Positions 17,177-25,542 of a stretch of DNA of 64,000 bases are shown piece by piece. The translations under genes and the position numbers were made by a program. The stretch lies in contig NZ_QUDV01000001.1 in NCBI RefSeq assembly GCF_003477705.1, forward strand, positions 434,001 through 498,000, given 5' to 3'. The notes under the pieces were generated by a model that saw nothing but the letters and a program-made list of their open reading frames with translations, did no database searches and was not told where the DNA came from. This DNA comes from Dorea sp. AF36-15AT (GTDB lineage Bacteria > Bacillota > Clostridia > Lachnospirales > Lachnospiraceae). The stretch's first letter is position 1, and every line of letters begins with the position of its first letter.

Positions 17177-19554
17177 TGCTGTTTCGCAAAATGCTGCGTG
17201 ATTTTAGGAAAAATTTTGGAGCATTTTTCTCAGTATTTCTGTTATCGGCACTGGCAATGACATTATTCTGCACCTTTGAAGGACATGTATTATCGCAGAA
17301 TGTTGCCAGAGAGGCATATCGTAAGGAGTGCAATCTGTCCGATGTATGGGTATATGGAGAAGGATTTTCAGAAGAACAGTTAGAGAAAGTACGGGATCTT
17401 GATTTCGTCCAGTTGGTTCAGCTTCGGACTGCTATTACAGGCACGGCTCCAGACTGCGATGGGGCACAGGTGGATATCTTCCTGGAAAATGAAAATACGG
17501 TCAATACACCATATTATATTTCAGGTGAGAAGTTTGATCCTTCGGATAAAGATGGTGTCTGGATTGCCAATGCATTTGCCGAGAGGCGGAATCTTCATGT
17601 GGGTGATCGATTTACCATGGAGTATGACGGAGTAATATTTACTAAGACGATAAAAGGACTGACTGAGAGCGCGGAATATGAATATCGTCAGGCAGACGGA
17701 GATGCAGATACTTATCTGGAAAATATCGCAATCGTGTATATGTCTATGGATGGATTTCCGGCAGAGGAGTATGTACAGCATCTCTTTACACAGGGAAAGA
17801 TTAGTATTGTGGATGTGATCGCAGGACTGGCATCTTCGGATCAGTCTGATTCCATGCCGTATACGCAGATGATCATCCGTACCAAAGATAATGGAGCACT
17901 GGAGCATGAGGATGAAATCGCTGAGGCATTGGATCATGATTATTCGGCAATGATCGATCGTAAATCGGTGCCTGGACTTGCAAGACTTGACAGTGAGCTT
18001 GACCAGCATCAGTCATTTTCTTATGTGTTTGTTGTGATATTTGTGGGTATTGCGGTGTTGGTAATTGCAACTACAATGAACCGTATGGTGGCAAAACAGC
18101 GGACACAGATCGGTACATTGAATGCGCTGGGTATGAAGAAATGGAAGGTACTGCTTCATTATGTAAGCTTCAGCCTTGTAGTATCGGTGCTTGGTGTGAG
18201 CGCTGGCCTGTTGCTTGGGATTTTATGGGGATGCCCGACAATCATGAGTATGTTTGGAGCGTGGTACATTGTACCGGATCTACATTCCGTTTTCCATCCG
18301 ATGTATCTGGTGATTTCTCTGGTAGTCGTGTTGGCATGTGTATTATCAGCATATCTGAGCTGCAGAAAGATTCTGCGGATACGCCCGGCGGAAGCACTTC
18401 GCCCGGCGCCGCCGAGACAGGGCAAAAGGTGTTTGTTTGAAAAGTTGCCATTCTGGAAGAAACTGTCATTTAACAGCCAGTATAATCTGCGCGACATATC
18501 GCGGGCGAAGTTAAGAGCATTTATGTGTATTGTCGGAACGGCAGTCGGAATGCTTATGATGATGTACGGAACCGGATGCGGCTCATTAGTTAGCACGATG
18601 GTGGATCTGAATTTTGAGCGGACAGCAGTAGCAGAATATCAGACAAAACTATCGTCAGATGCTAAACTATCGGACGTGGATGCACTGGCAGACAGTGTGG
18701 ACGGAGAACTGGTGATGCAGGATGCAGTGGAAATCTCAAAGGTGAAAAATGCATCCTCAAAAGAGAAGAAGAAAGAGACCATTACGGTTCTGGAAGGAGA
18801 ACATCTCTATAATATTCTGGATCTGAATAATAAAGTAACAGATCTTGTGCCGGGTACGGTTGGCTTAAGCCGGAAACTGGCAGAAGATATGGATATTAAG
18901 GTTGGAGATACTATATACTGGCATTTGTATTCAAAGAATACCTGGTATAAAGCAAAAGTCGGCATGATCTATCGGTGTTCGGATACACAGGGAATTGCGA
19001 TGCTCAGAGAAGATTATGAAGAGACAGGCGCAGAATATACACCGACCCTGCTGATGAGTAATCAGAAACCAGAGAATACGAAAGATAAAGACTATATTAT
19101 CAGCGTATCCAGTAAACCGGATATGGAAAAGGCATATGAGAACAGTATGTCAATGGTTAATCTTATGGTATATATGATGATCGGATTTTCTTCCATTATG
19201 ATCATCGTTGTATTATACAATTCTGGTTCGTTGTCGTTTAATGAACGAATCAAGGAACTGGCAACACTGAAGGTTATGGGCTTCCGTTCCGGTAGGATCC
19301 GCCAGCTTCTCAGCGTGCAGAATCTGTGGTTGTCACTGGTCGGAATTGTGATCGGTATCCCGCTTGGCAATGTGTCATTGAATGCGATGATGAACAGTAA
19401 TGGCGAGAATTTTGACTATATGCTGAAATTACCGATGATCGACTACGTGCTGTCCGGAATACTCGTTATGGCGGTATCTATGCTGGTAAGTTTCATGTTC
19501 TCCAAACGTATCCGTAAACTGGATATGGTGGAGGTACTGAAAGGGTGCGAATAA
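17176..19554 (+). CDS. ABC transporter permease with two FtsX domains
   Basis: A 792-residue membrane protein. It has one helix near the N-terminus, a large external domain (about 50-270), three helices around 285-410 forming the first FtsX domain, a second N-terminal helix near 450, another external region, and a final FtsX domain (about 665-790) with FNERIKELATLKVMGF. The ATG at 17176 overlaps the ATPase stop (TAATG) and follows GGGAGG; an in-frame GTG six bases upstream is less likely. It pairs with the upstream ATPase to form a MacB-like exporter. Confidence 0.9.
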   Translation: MLFRKMLRDFRKNFGAFFSVFLLSALAMTLFCTFEGHVLSQNVAREAYRKECNLSDVWVYGEGFSEEQLEKVRDLDFVQLVQLRTAITGTAPDCDGAQVDIFLENENTVNTPYYISGEKFDPSDKDGVWIANAFAERRNLHVGDRFTMEYDGVIFTKTIKGLTESAEYEYRQADGDADTYLENIAIVYMSMDGFPAEEYVQHLFTQGKISIVDVIAGLASSDQSDSMPYTQMIIRTKDNGALEHEDEIAEALDHDYSAMIDRKSVPGLARLDSELDQHQSFSYVFVVIFVGIAVLVIATTMNRMVAKQRTQIGTLNALGMKKWKVLLHYVSFSLVVSVLGVSAGLLLGILWGCPTIMSMFGAWYIVPDLHSVFHPMYLVISLVVVLACVLSAYLSCRKILRIRPAEALRPAPPRQGKRCLFEKLPFWKKLSFNSQYNLRDISRAKLRAFMCIVGTAVGMLMMMYGTGCGSLVSTMVDLNFERTAVAEYQTKLSSDAKLSDVDALADSVDGELVMQDAVEISKVKNASSKEKKKETITVLEGEHLYNILDLNNKVTDLVPGTVGLSRKLAEDMDIKVGDTIYWHLYSKNTWYKAKVGMIYRCSDTQGIAMLREDYEETGAEYTPTLLMSNQKPENTKDKDYIISVSSKPDMEKAYENSMSMVNLMVYMMIGFSSIMIIVVLYNSGSLSFNERIKELATLKVMGFRSGRIRQLLSVQNLWLSLVGIVIGIPLGNVSLNAMMNSNGENFDYMLKLPMIDYVLSGILVMAVSMLVSFMFSKRIRKLDMVEVLKGCE

Positions 19555-19591
19555 GTGAGAATTCGGATAATTGAAAAAATCGAAAAATGTC

Positions 19592-19620
19592 TTGCATTTT
19601 TCATGACTTCTGTGTATTAT
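19592..19620 (+). promoter_or_regulatory. promoter of the riboswitch-CDF transcript
   Basis: TTGCAT (19592-19597) and TATTAT (19615-19620), spacer 17. It is preceded by the inverted repeat GAAAAATG-TCTTG-CATTTTTC, which may end the permease transcript. Confidence 0.55.
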
Positions 19621-19654
19621 ATTATAAACTCTTTGCACTGCATATATTAACTAC

Positions 19655-19775
19655 AGTACAAACTGAACAGGCCGGGGAAACCTGGGGCCGGGTCACAGAA
19701 GTGACAGTGGAGAATAAGACGATATGTACATCCACGGGACAGTAGATTTACTGAAACGTGGGTGTATTTTTATGC
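19655..19775 (+). ncRNA. NiCo (czcD) riboswitch with terminator platform
   Basis: The leader of the CDF transporter gene has, in order, ACTGAACAGG, a GGGG-AAA-CCTGG hairpin, GGGCCGGG, a TCAC-AGAA-GTGA hairpin, CAGTGGAG, and CCACGGGACAGT. This is the order of conserved blocks known for the nickel/cobalt czcD aptamer (CAGG, GCCGGG, CAG, GGGACAGT around a four-way junction). ACTG at 19662-19665 can pair with CAGT at 19740-19743 to close P1. CAGTA can pair instead with TACTG at 19748-19752 within a CCACG/CGTGG stem followed by TATTTTTAT, a terminator. Metal binding would favour P1 and switch the exporter on. Confidence 0.83.
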
Positions 19776-19851
19776 CCATGTACATAACAGCAGACAGAAT
19801 GTCTGATTATGAAAGAGCAGGAGTGCTTGTCAATGAATGGAGGTTATGGAC

Positions 19852-20730
19852 ATGGAAAATGAATTTGAAAAGACAGCAATTAGAGTTTCGTTAGTGAGTG
19901 TAGTATGGAATCTGATCCTATCAGTATTTAAGCTGATTGCAGGTTTTGTAGCACATTCAGGAGCAATGATCAGTGATGCGGTACATTCGGCATCGGATGT
20001 ATTCAGCAGTATTATCGTTATGATCGGTGTGCGGATATCCGGGAAAGCATCAGATAAGGATCATCCGTATGGACACGAGAGAATGGAATGTGTGGCAGCC
20101 ATTGTACTGGCTACGGTACTTGCAGGGACAGGTGTTGGTATTGGCTATGCCGCAGTCAAGACATTACTTGACGGTGAATATGCATCTGAGATACCGGGAA
20201 TGCTGGCACTGATCGCAGCAGTCGTATCAATCTTGGTAAAAGAAGCAATGTTCTGGTATACCAGATATTATGCGAAGAAGATTGATTCCAGTGCAGTGAT
20301 GGCAGATGCATGGCACCATCGTTCTGATGCGTTATCATCGGTAGGCGCGCTGATCGGTATCGGTGGCGCGAGACTTGGTTTCCCAATCATGGAGCCAATC
20401 GCAAGTATAGTGATCTGTGTATTTATTGAGAAAGCAGCATTTGATATTTTCAAAGATGCTATTGATAAGATGGTAGATAAGGCATGTGATGAGCAGACCG
20501 AGAAAGCTTTGAGAAACTGCGCATTGAATACCAAAGGCGTAGAGCAGGTGGATCTTTTGAAGACCCGTATTTTTGGCAACAAGGTTTATGTGGAGATGGA
20601 AATCGGGGCAGACGAGAATCTGTCGTTAAAAGACAGCCATGCGATCGCAGAGAACGTACATGATGCGATTGAACAGGGCTGGCCGAAGATCAAACATATC
20701 CTGATTCATGTGAATCCGGTAAGAATGTAA
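19852..20730 (+). CDS. cation diffusion facilitator efflux transporter
   Basis: A 292-residue CDF protein with six transmembrane helices and a cytosolic C-terminal ferredoxin-like domain. The metal site is seen in helix 2 (SDAVHSASD) and helix 5 (ADAWHHRSD), with DHPYGHERME in the loop between helices 2 and 3. It exports divalent metal in exchange for protons. The NiCo riboswitch upstream points to cobalt or nickel as physiological substrates, not only zinc. The ATG at 19852 is chosen over 19837 and 19846 because GGAGG at 19839-19843 is inside the longer frame. Confidence 0.92.
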   Translation: MENEFEKTAIRVSLVSVVWNLILSVFKLIAGFVAHSGAMISDAVHSASDVFSSIIVMIGVRISGKASDKDHPYGHERMECVAAIVLATVLAGTGVGIGYAAVKTLLDGEYASEIPGMLALIAAVVSILVKEAMFWYTRYYAKKIDSSAVMADAWHHRSDALSSVGALIGIGGARLGFPIMEPIASIVICVFIEKAAFDIFKDAIDKMVDKACDEQTEKALRNCALNTKGVEQVDLLKTRIFGNKVYVEMEIGADENLSLKDSHAIAENVHDAIEQGWPKIKHILIHVNPVRM

Positions 20731-20837
20731 TGATGCCAGGAGTGCATAGCACGGAACAATCAGCAGGCATCATAGTTGGGAGCTTTTGACCCCAACATCA
20801 TGTAATTAGATAGAGAAATGTTATAGAAAAGTATTCA

Positions 20838-20867
20838 GGCGTTCCGTATGACGGAGCGCCTTTTAGG
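20838..20867 (+). terminator. terminator after the CDF gene
   Basis: GGCG-TTCCGT-ATG-ACGGAG-CGCC forms a strong hairpin followed by TTTT. Upstream, ATGATGCC (20731) and GGCATCAT (20765) form a further wide inverted repeat. No gene is visible in 20731-20999. Confidence 0.8.
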
Positions 20868-20999
20868 TTATTCTTCCTTCAAGATAATTAATACACTCCA
20901 TTGATTATTCAAATGCTATTATGGCATTGAATCACAGAGCTGGTTATACTAAAATAGTAATGAAATTTTAAATGAATGAATTACAGGAGGACAGAATAG

Positions 21000-21293
21000 A
21001 TGGAAAATGTACATAGCATTGACGTAGAGGATGATCAGTTTGCATATCGTTATGACACGCAGTTATTAATCGACCGCAGGGACGATGATCTGGATGAGGA
21101 TGAGATTTCCGATTACATCTCAGAGCATCTTGAAGGAAACTGTCTGATCGCAGTAGGTGACGAAGACCTGATCAAGATTCATTTTCATACCAATGAGCCG
21201 TGGAAAGTGCTCGAATACTGCAACAGTATCGGCGAGATATATGATATCGTAGTGGAAGATATGATCCGTCAGTCAGCAGGTTTGAAAGGTTAA
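21000..21293 (+). CDS. stand-alone FakA/DAK-phosphatase-like domain
   Basis: A 97-residue acidic protein. YRYDTQLLIDRR, then the DLDEDEISDYISEHLEGNCL and KIHFHTNEPWKVLEYC segments, match the middle domain of FakA/YloV fatty-acid kinases (GDSLVVVGDDDLVKVHVHTNDP in relatives). The kinase domain itself is missing and no partner is nearby. In family members the HTN histidine region contacts the fatty-acid carrier FakB. It might be a regulator or relic; the frame is intact, with AGGAGG upstream. It leads a short run with the next two genes. Confidence 0.65.
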   Translation: MENVHSIDVEDDQFAYRYDTQLLIDRRDDDLDEDEISDYISEHLEGNCLIAVGDEDLIKIHFHTNEPWKVLEYCNSIGEIYDIVVEDMIRQSAGLKG

Positions 21294-21296
21294 CCT

Positions 21297-21884
21297 ATGT
21301 ATTTGATATCTTTATACTTTGATGATGTGATAAATGAAAGAATCCAGTCGTATATGAATCAGATTGCAAAACGCACGGGGAATGAAGTGATGCTTGCAGA
21401 TAAGGTTCCGCCACATATTACGTTGTCAGCATTTGAGACAACGCAGGAGTCAGAAGCAGTGGCAGTGTTTGAAGATCTGGCAAAGGAATTTATCTGCGGT
21501 GAGATCATGTGGTGTTCGGTAGGGATATTTTTTCCACACACGATCTATCTGCTGCCGGTTATGAATCACTACCTGTTTCAAATGTCAGAACAGGCATATC
21601 AGTATATAAGCCAGATTCGTCAGGTGAAGATTCATCAGCGGTATCAGCCATTTTCCTGGATACCGCACAGTACGATTGGAAAGCAGCTGTCGCAGACAGA
21701 ATTAAAAGAGGCATTTGTAGTGATGCAGGAGCAGTTTGGCATGTTCCGTGGAACTGCGGTCGGCATCGGTCTTGCAAAGACGAATCCGTATATGGATATC
21801 TGTCGGGTGTGGTATGACCCTATGACAGGAAAATGCATACAAAACGATAAGAAGGCAATGCAGGAGAGTAAGCAATGGAAATAG
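21297..21884 (+). CDS. 2'-5' RNA ligase (LigT)-like 2H phosphoesterase
   Basis: A 195-residue protein of the 2H superfamily. The paired catalytic motifs are visible as PPHITLSAF near residues 38-46 and WIPHSTIG near 120-127, the HxT/S pair that cuts cyclic or 2'-5' phosphodiester bonds. Substrate in this subfamily is unknown. It starts three bases after the FakA-like domain gene and its end overlaps the DUF3592 gene by ten bases, so the three are co-transcribed. Confidence 0.8.
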   Translation: MYLISLYFDDVINERIQSYMNQIAKRTGNEVMLADKVPPHITLSAFETTQESEAVAVFEDLAKEFICGEIMWCSVGIFFPHTIYLLPVMNHYLFQMSEQAYQYISQIRQVKIHQRYQPFSWIPHSTIGKQLSQTELKEAFVVMQEQFGMFRGTAVGIGLAKTNPYMDICRVWYDPMTGKCIQNDKKAMQESKQWK

Positions 21885-22282
21885 GATTAGTATTGACATT
21901 ATGCGGCCTTGGAATTGCATTTTGGATTCCAGCCTTTATACTGGGCATGATTTCAGGTAATAAAATGCGCAAATGCACAGCTGATGCAACAGCCACAGTA
22001 GTACGCATCAATGTGAGGAATTCCGGTGATAATGGTTTGTCGTATCATCCGATATATGAATATTATGCTGGAGGGAGTTATTATACATCAGAAGGCGCTT
22101 ATATAAGCAGACGTGTGCCGCCAGTTGGTGCAAAAGTCCAGATTAAGTATAATCCAGACAAACCAAAGCAGTCTTACATACCGGGATATGATAATAAAGT
22201 ATATAAGATATTGACGATTGTATTTGTAATTGTCGGAGCGATACCGATACTTGTATGCATCGGAATCTTATTATTTGTGTAG
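21875..22282 (+). CDS. DUF3592 membrane protein
   Basis: A 135-residue protein with a hydrophobic helix at each end and a soluble middle that reads YHPIYEYYAGGSYYTSEGAY and VGAKVQIKYNPDKPKQSYI. The latter is the hallmark of DUF3592 proteins, whose role is unknown. It overlaps the end of the 2H phosphoesterase gene and appears to be the last intact gene of that run. Confidence 0.75.
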   Translation: MEIGLVLTLCGLGIAFWIPAFILGMISGNKMRKCTADATATVVRINVRNSGDNGLSYHPIYEYYAGGSYYTSEGAYISRRVPPVGAKVQIKYNPDKPKQSYIPGYDNKVYKILTIVFVIVGAIPILVCIGILLFV

Positions 22283-22325
22283 ACAAGAATTTTAATAGTT
22301 ATTGATAGTGACAGGAGAAAATAGC

Positions 22326-22722
22326 ATGATCAGACATATATTATTTTGGAATTATACGGAAAAAGGTAAAAGCAGAGCAGTTAATTGCGGTACAGGACTG
22401 GCGCAGGCATAATGTGCAGAATTATGTATATGGCATACTTAAGATCTTTGTAGAATGCAGAGTGATTGGTGGCAAGTTCGAGGATAATATTGAAACTACA
22501 GAGATCCGATATTTTGGAAAAGAAGAATTACCAGATAAGCTGGCGGTCGAGAAGACGACAAAAGAACAGATACTGATGTGCTTTCAGGCACATGAAGCGG
22601 AACACTGGAAAGTAATTGTGGATTAGAATGTAAAGACGGTAGCAGAGGCTGGTTGAATATCGATTACTGGGAACAGGTACTTGGAACATACAAAGTGATT
22701 TTTGAGAGACACGTATAAAGGC
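22326..22722 (+). pseudogene. chimeric remnant: Dabb-like start joined to the C-terminal half of a NUDIX hydrolase
   Basis: The ATG at 22326 begins MIRHILFWNYTEKGKSRAVN, which looks like the start of a stress-response Dabb protein, but it stops after 28 residues. From about 22363 another frame reads KAEQLIAVQDWRRHNVQ, then FVECRVIGGKF, ETTEIRYFGKEELP and EKTTKEQILMCF to 22626. These are conserved C-terminal blocks of NUDIX hydrolases that carry an N-terminal helical domain; the NUDIX box is gone. A short frame ending WEQVLGTYKVIFERHV at 22719 may be a third remnant. Deletion between neighbouring genes is the simplest explanation. Confidence 0.65.
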
Positions 22723-22756
22723 AGAACAAATTCATAACATGGTATAGGAAGCTGGA

Positions 22757-22785
22757 TTGACAAGCGAGTTAGTCTATGCTAACAT
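22757..22785 (+). promoter_or_regulatory. tetR promoter with internal palindrome
   Basis: TTGACA (22757-22762) and TAACAT (22780-22785), spacer 17. The palindrome GTTAGTCTATGCTAAC (22768-22783) fills the spacer and enters the -10, ideal for repression. The expected start site (about 22792) is next to the ATG at 22793, so the mRNA may be leaderless. Confidence 0.7.
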
Positions 22786-22792
22786 AACAAGT

Positions 22793-23404
22793 ATGATGGA
22801 AGATGAGCGCAGAAAACAAACGGAACAAAAATTAATAGAGTCTGGCAAAGCAGAATTTCTAAAAAAAGGCTATGTGAAAGCTAATCTACGGGATCTTTGT
22901 AAAACAGCCGGGGTCACGACCGGAGCATTTTATTTCTCATTTGCGAATAAAGAAGCATTGCTGGCTGCAATCCTTGATCCCGTGATCGCGGATTATGAGC
23001 GGATGTGCAGTATGTTTGCGCAGAGAGAAGAGGAAGATCCGGGGACGGCGGATGATAATGAACGGCAGATGATGGAATATCTGTCGGCACATCGAACCGA
23101 GGCAGTCATCCTCATGGATCAGTGTGCCGGAAGCCGGTATGAGATGTTCAGAGCACAGATTAAATTACAGATGCAGGCAGCATTTACCAGTTATTTTACG
23201 AAATTTATGGGTAGAAAGCCTGACGCAGAGCTTATCAGAATCTTAGTGTCTATGAGACTTCAGGGATATATGGAGTTGATAAAAGGAGATTACACGGTGG
23301 ATGAAAGAGTACGGATGTCGCGGGAAATCGGCATTCATGCCGATGCCGGGACAGCGGCATTAATTAAATATCTGAATCAGGAACATGAAGCCTGTCGCAA
23401 ATAA
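22793..23404 (+). CDS. TetR/AcrR-family transcriptional regulator
   Basis: A 203-residue regulator. The N-terminal helix-turn-helix reads GKAEFLKKGYVKANLRDLCK and AGVTTGAFYFSFANKEAL, typical of TetR proteins. The remaining part is a helical ligand domain with no assigned ligand. The ATG at 22793 is chosen; a TTG frame from 22757 would run through the promoter. No Shine-Dalgarno sequence precedes it. It probably represses itself at the palindrome in its promoter and may control the methyltransferase gene that follows. Confidence 0.88.
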   Translation: MMEDERRKQTEQKLIESGKAEFLKKGYVKANLRDLCKTAGVTTGAFYFSFANKEALLAAILDPVIADYERMCSMFAQREEEDPGTADDNERQMMEYLSAHRTEAVILMDQCAGSRYEMFRAQIKLQMQAAFTSYFTKFMGRKPDAELIRILVSMRLQGYMELIKGDYTVDERVRMSREIGIHADAGTAALIKYLNQEHEACRK

Positions 23405-23420
23405 TGCGGCGGGCTTTTCC
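23389..23420 (+). terminator. terminator overlapping the end of tetR
   Basis: GCCTGTCGC and GCGGCGGGC pair around AAATAAT and are followed by TTTTCC. The stem includes the tetR stop codon. Confidence 0.7.
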
Positions 23421-23428
23421 ATTGCCAA

Positions 23429-23455
23429 ACATAACATTTTGCGGCTTTGTTATGT
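23429..23455 (+). promoter_or_regulatory. operator-like inverted repeat before the methyltransferase gene
   Basis: ACATAACA and TGTTATGT are perfect 8-bp arms 11 bases apart. ACATAACA also occurs at 22783-22790, at the end of the tetR promoter. A shared binding protein is plausible. Confidence 0.5.
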
Positions 23456-23496
23456 GCTCGAAATGAGTAAAAATATATTTCTAAGGAGGAACTAAC

Positions 23497-24285
23497 ATGA
23501 GAGAAAAGACAAATTACGGGAACTGGGTGCCGGAGAAAGCATTGTATATGCTGTTTGGTGGCGCAGCGATCTTACTTGTAGCGGCAATTGTATCAGGAGT
23601 AATGGGAGTGGTGCCGGTTATTACATGGATAGCAGGCGTGATCGGTGTGCTGATGCTTGTGATGGCTGTGTATATGCTGATCTGCCATGAGGAATTTGCA
23701 TTTGGAAAAGGAAATATGATGGCTGGCGTACATCAGCATCTGGTTGACCATCTTGACTGGGACGGCAAAGGCGAGCTGCTTGATATCGGATGCGGAGCGG
23801 CAGCACTGACAGTCCGCTGTGCGAAGGCTTTTCTGGAGGCAGAGATTACCGCGATGGACTACTGGGGAGCCGAGTGGAATTATGCCAAAGAGCAGTGTGA
23901 GAACAATGCGCGTCTGGAAGGTGTTGCGAACAGGATAACATTTCAGAAGGGTGATGCTGCAAAGATGGAATTTGAGACGGAAACATTTGATGCAGCGGTC
24001 AGCAATTTTGTATTTCATGAAGTGCGCACTGCAAAGGATAAGAGGGATGTGGTAAAAGAAGCACTTCGGGTGGTAAAGAAAGGTGGCGTATTTTCTTTTC
24101 AGGATATGTTCTCTCAGAAGGCATTATATGGAGATATGAATGAATTTGTCAGAGAACTGAAAGCAGAAGGCATTTCAGAGGTTCACTATATCGGTAATCT
24201 GGAAAAGAAGCTGGATTTTATTCCTGGATATGTGAAGACTCCGTGGATGATAAGCGGTATGGGCATTCTGTATGGCAGGAAATAG
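23497..24285 (+). CDS. membrane-anchored class I SAM-dependent methyltransferase
   Basis: A 262-residue protein. Two hydrophobic helices (about 17-38 and 40-60) precede a Rossmann methyltransferase with motif I LLDIGCGAAALTV near 93-105, ITAMDYWGAEW (motif II) and FDAAVSNFVFHEV (motif IV region). It should face the cytosol from the membrane. The substrate is unknown; quinone- or lipid-type substrates are possible given the anchor. CTAAGGAGG precedes the start. The position after tetR and the palindrome suggests the two form one regulated unit. Confidence 0.83.
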   Translation: MREKTNYGNWVPEKALYMLFGGAAILLVAAIVSGVMGVVPVITWIAGVIGVLMLVMAVYMLICHEEFAFGKGNMMAGVHQHLVDHLDWDGKGELLDIGCGAAALTVRCAKAFLEAEITAMDYWGAEWNYAKEQCENNARLEGVANRITFQKGDAAKMEFETETFDAAVSNFVFHEVRTAKDKRDVVKEALRVVKKGGVFSFQDMFSQKALYGDMNEFVRELKAEGISEVHYIGNLEKKLDFIPGYVKTPWMISGMGILYGRK

Positions 24286-24304
24286 GAGGTAAATGATTCG
24301 TAGA

Positions 24305-24334
24305 TTGACAAAACAGCCTGTCTGCTTCTATGCT
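24305..24334 (+). promoter_or_regulatory. promoter of the XRE membrane regulator gene
   Basis: TTGACA (24305-24310) and TATGCT (24329-24334), spacer 18. Confidence 0.6.
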
Positions 24335-24399
24335 AAAGCTGTAAAAACGTTTCGCAGATAGAAAAGCGGAGCGGGAACAGCAGGAGGAAATGACAAGAC

Positions 24400-25461
24400 G
24401 TGGAGGCGAAACAGTTCGGGCAGTTTATTGCCGGGATACGAAAAGAGAAAAAGATGACGCAGGCAGAACTTGCAGAAAAAATCAATGTGACAGATAAGGC
24501 GGTCAGCCGGTGGGAGCGGGGGCTTGGATTTCCGGATATTCAGACACTGGAGCCACTGGCGCAGGCACTTGGAATCTCTGTGCTGGAATTGATGCGTTCT
24601 AAAAAGAAGGAATCCACAGGAGATGTGGATATAACGGAAACCCAATATACCCGCCAGGAGGTGGCTGAGATGCTTCAAAATGCAGATGATATTTCGAAAC
24701 AACAGAAAAAACAGGATAAGAATGCCAATATCATTGCCGGAATCCTGGTGATCGGTGTGGCGGCAGCGGCGTGGGCTGCGAAGATTGCCAATGTCGGAGG
24801 CGGACTTGTGCTTGGTGGACTGGCAGCAACTGTGTTTGTGTCTTTGTGGTATTTTTTCCAGAATATAGATGATGAAGAAAGCCGCAGGATATATGGCGTG
24901 GCATCAGCATTATCTATTGGAATTGTAGCAGCGCTGGTCAATTATGTTTGGGGAGACCGGATTGCAGAATGGATTCCGGGCGGTGTGGAACGAAAGGAAC
25001 AGATTTTCTGGACACTCTGGTATCTGTTTGTGATTGCAATGCTTATGCTCGGGACGATCAGAGGTGTCCGTCAGCAGAGACAGAAAAAAGTAAAGAAGTA
25101 TAAAACGGTTCTCTTTACAGGAATTATGGCAGTATTTATGTTTGTCACGCTCTGGCAGTATCAGAATACGATGCAGAGACAGAGACGGAATATAGGAATC
25201 TGGAGTGGAGCACAACAGTATGCCGAGACATTGCTCAAAAAAGACAAACATCTTGAAAATGACTGGTTAATTGGTGATGAGTCATGGCAGGACGGGAAAA
25301 ATACTTATCAGATCCGTCTTACCTACTATGCTGATTCCGATGCCGAGAAAGAAGGAAAAGAGAGTGAATATCAGTACACGATTCATTTTGATGAAACAGA
25401 GGGCTATCTGATTAAATCGGAGGGTGTACCGGAGAAAGAAAAGGATCTCACAGGGGAATAA
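24400..25461 (+). CDS. XRE-family regulator with C-terminal membrane domain
   Basis: A 353-residue protein. Residues 5-65 are a Cro/CI helix-turn-helix (MTQAELAEKINVTDKAVSRW). After a linker with an acidic helix, four hydrophobic segments lie at about 108-125, 130-150, 160-185 and 200-220, with another near 240. The C-terminal 90 residues (YADSDAEKEGKESEYQYTIH region) look extracytoplasmic. Such XRE-membrane fusions are common, uncharacterised regulators in Lachnospiraceae. GTG is the probable start, with AGGAGG 13 bases upstream. A MATE gene remnant follows, so the regulator may have lost its target. Confidence 0.75.
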   Translation: MEAKQFGQFIAGIRKEKKMTQAELAEKINVTDKAVSRWERGLGFPDIQTLEPLAQALGISVLELMRSKKKESTGDVDITETQYTRQEVAEMLQNADDISKQQKKQDKNANIIAGILVIGVAAAAWAAKIANVGGGLVLGGLAATVFVSLWYFFQNIDDEESRRIYGVASALSIGIVAALVNYVWGDRIAEWIPGGVERKEQIFWTLWYLFVIAMLMLGTIRGVRQQRQKKVKKYKTVLFTGIMAVFMFVTLWQYQNTMQRQRRNIGIWSGAQQYAETLLKKDKHLENDWLIGDESWQDGKNTYQIRLTYYADSDAEKEGKESEYQYTIHFDETEGYLIKSEGVPEKEKDLTGE

Positions 25462-25466
25462 TCTAT

Positions 25467-25532
25467 TTGACACAGAGCCCACTTTCGTGTATAAAAGTGT
25501 GTGAATTATTTTGACAACATGCGTTACACGAA
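25467..25532 (+). promoter_or_regulatory. promoter and inverted repeat before the broken MATE gene
   Basis: TTGACA (25467-25472) and TATAAA (25490-25495), spacer 17. TTCGTGTA (25485-25492) and TACACGAA (25525-25532) are perfect inverted arms that bracket the transcription start region. Confidence 0.7.
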
Positions 25533-25542
25533 GGAGGTTTTT

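Noticed and set aside
22757..22792. Longer TTG start for the tetR gene
   Set aside because: Would translate the promoter and palindrome; TetR homologues begin near the ATG at 22793.
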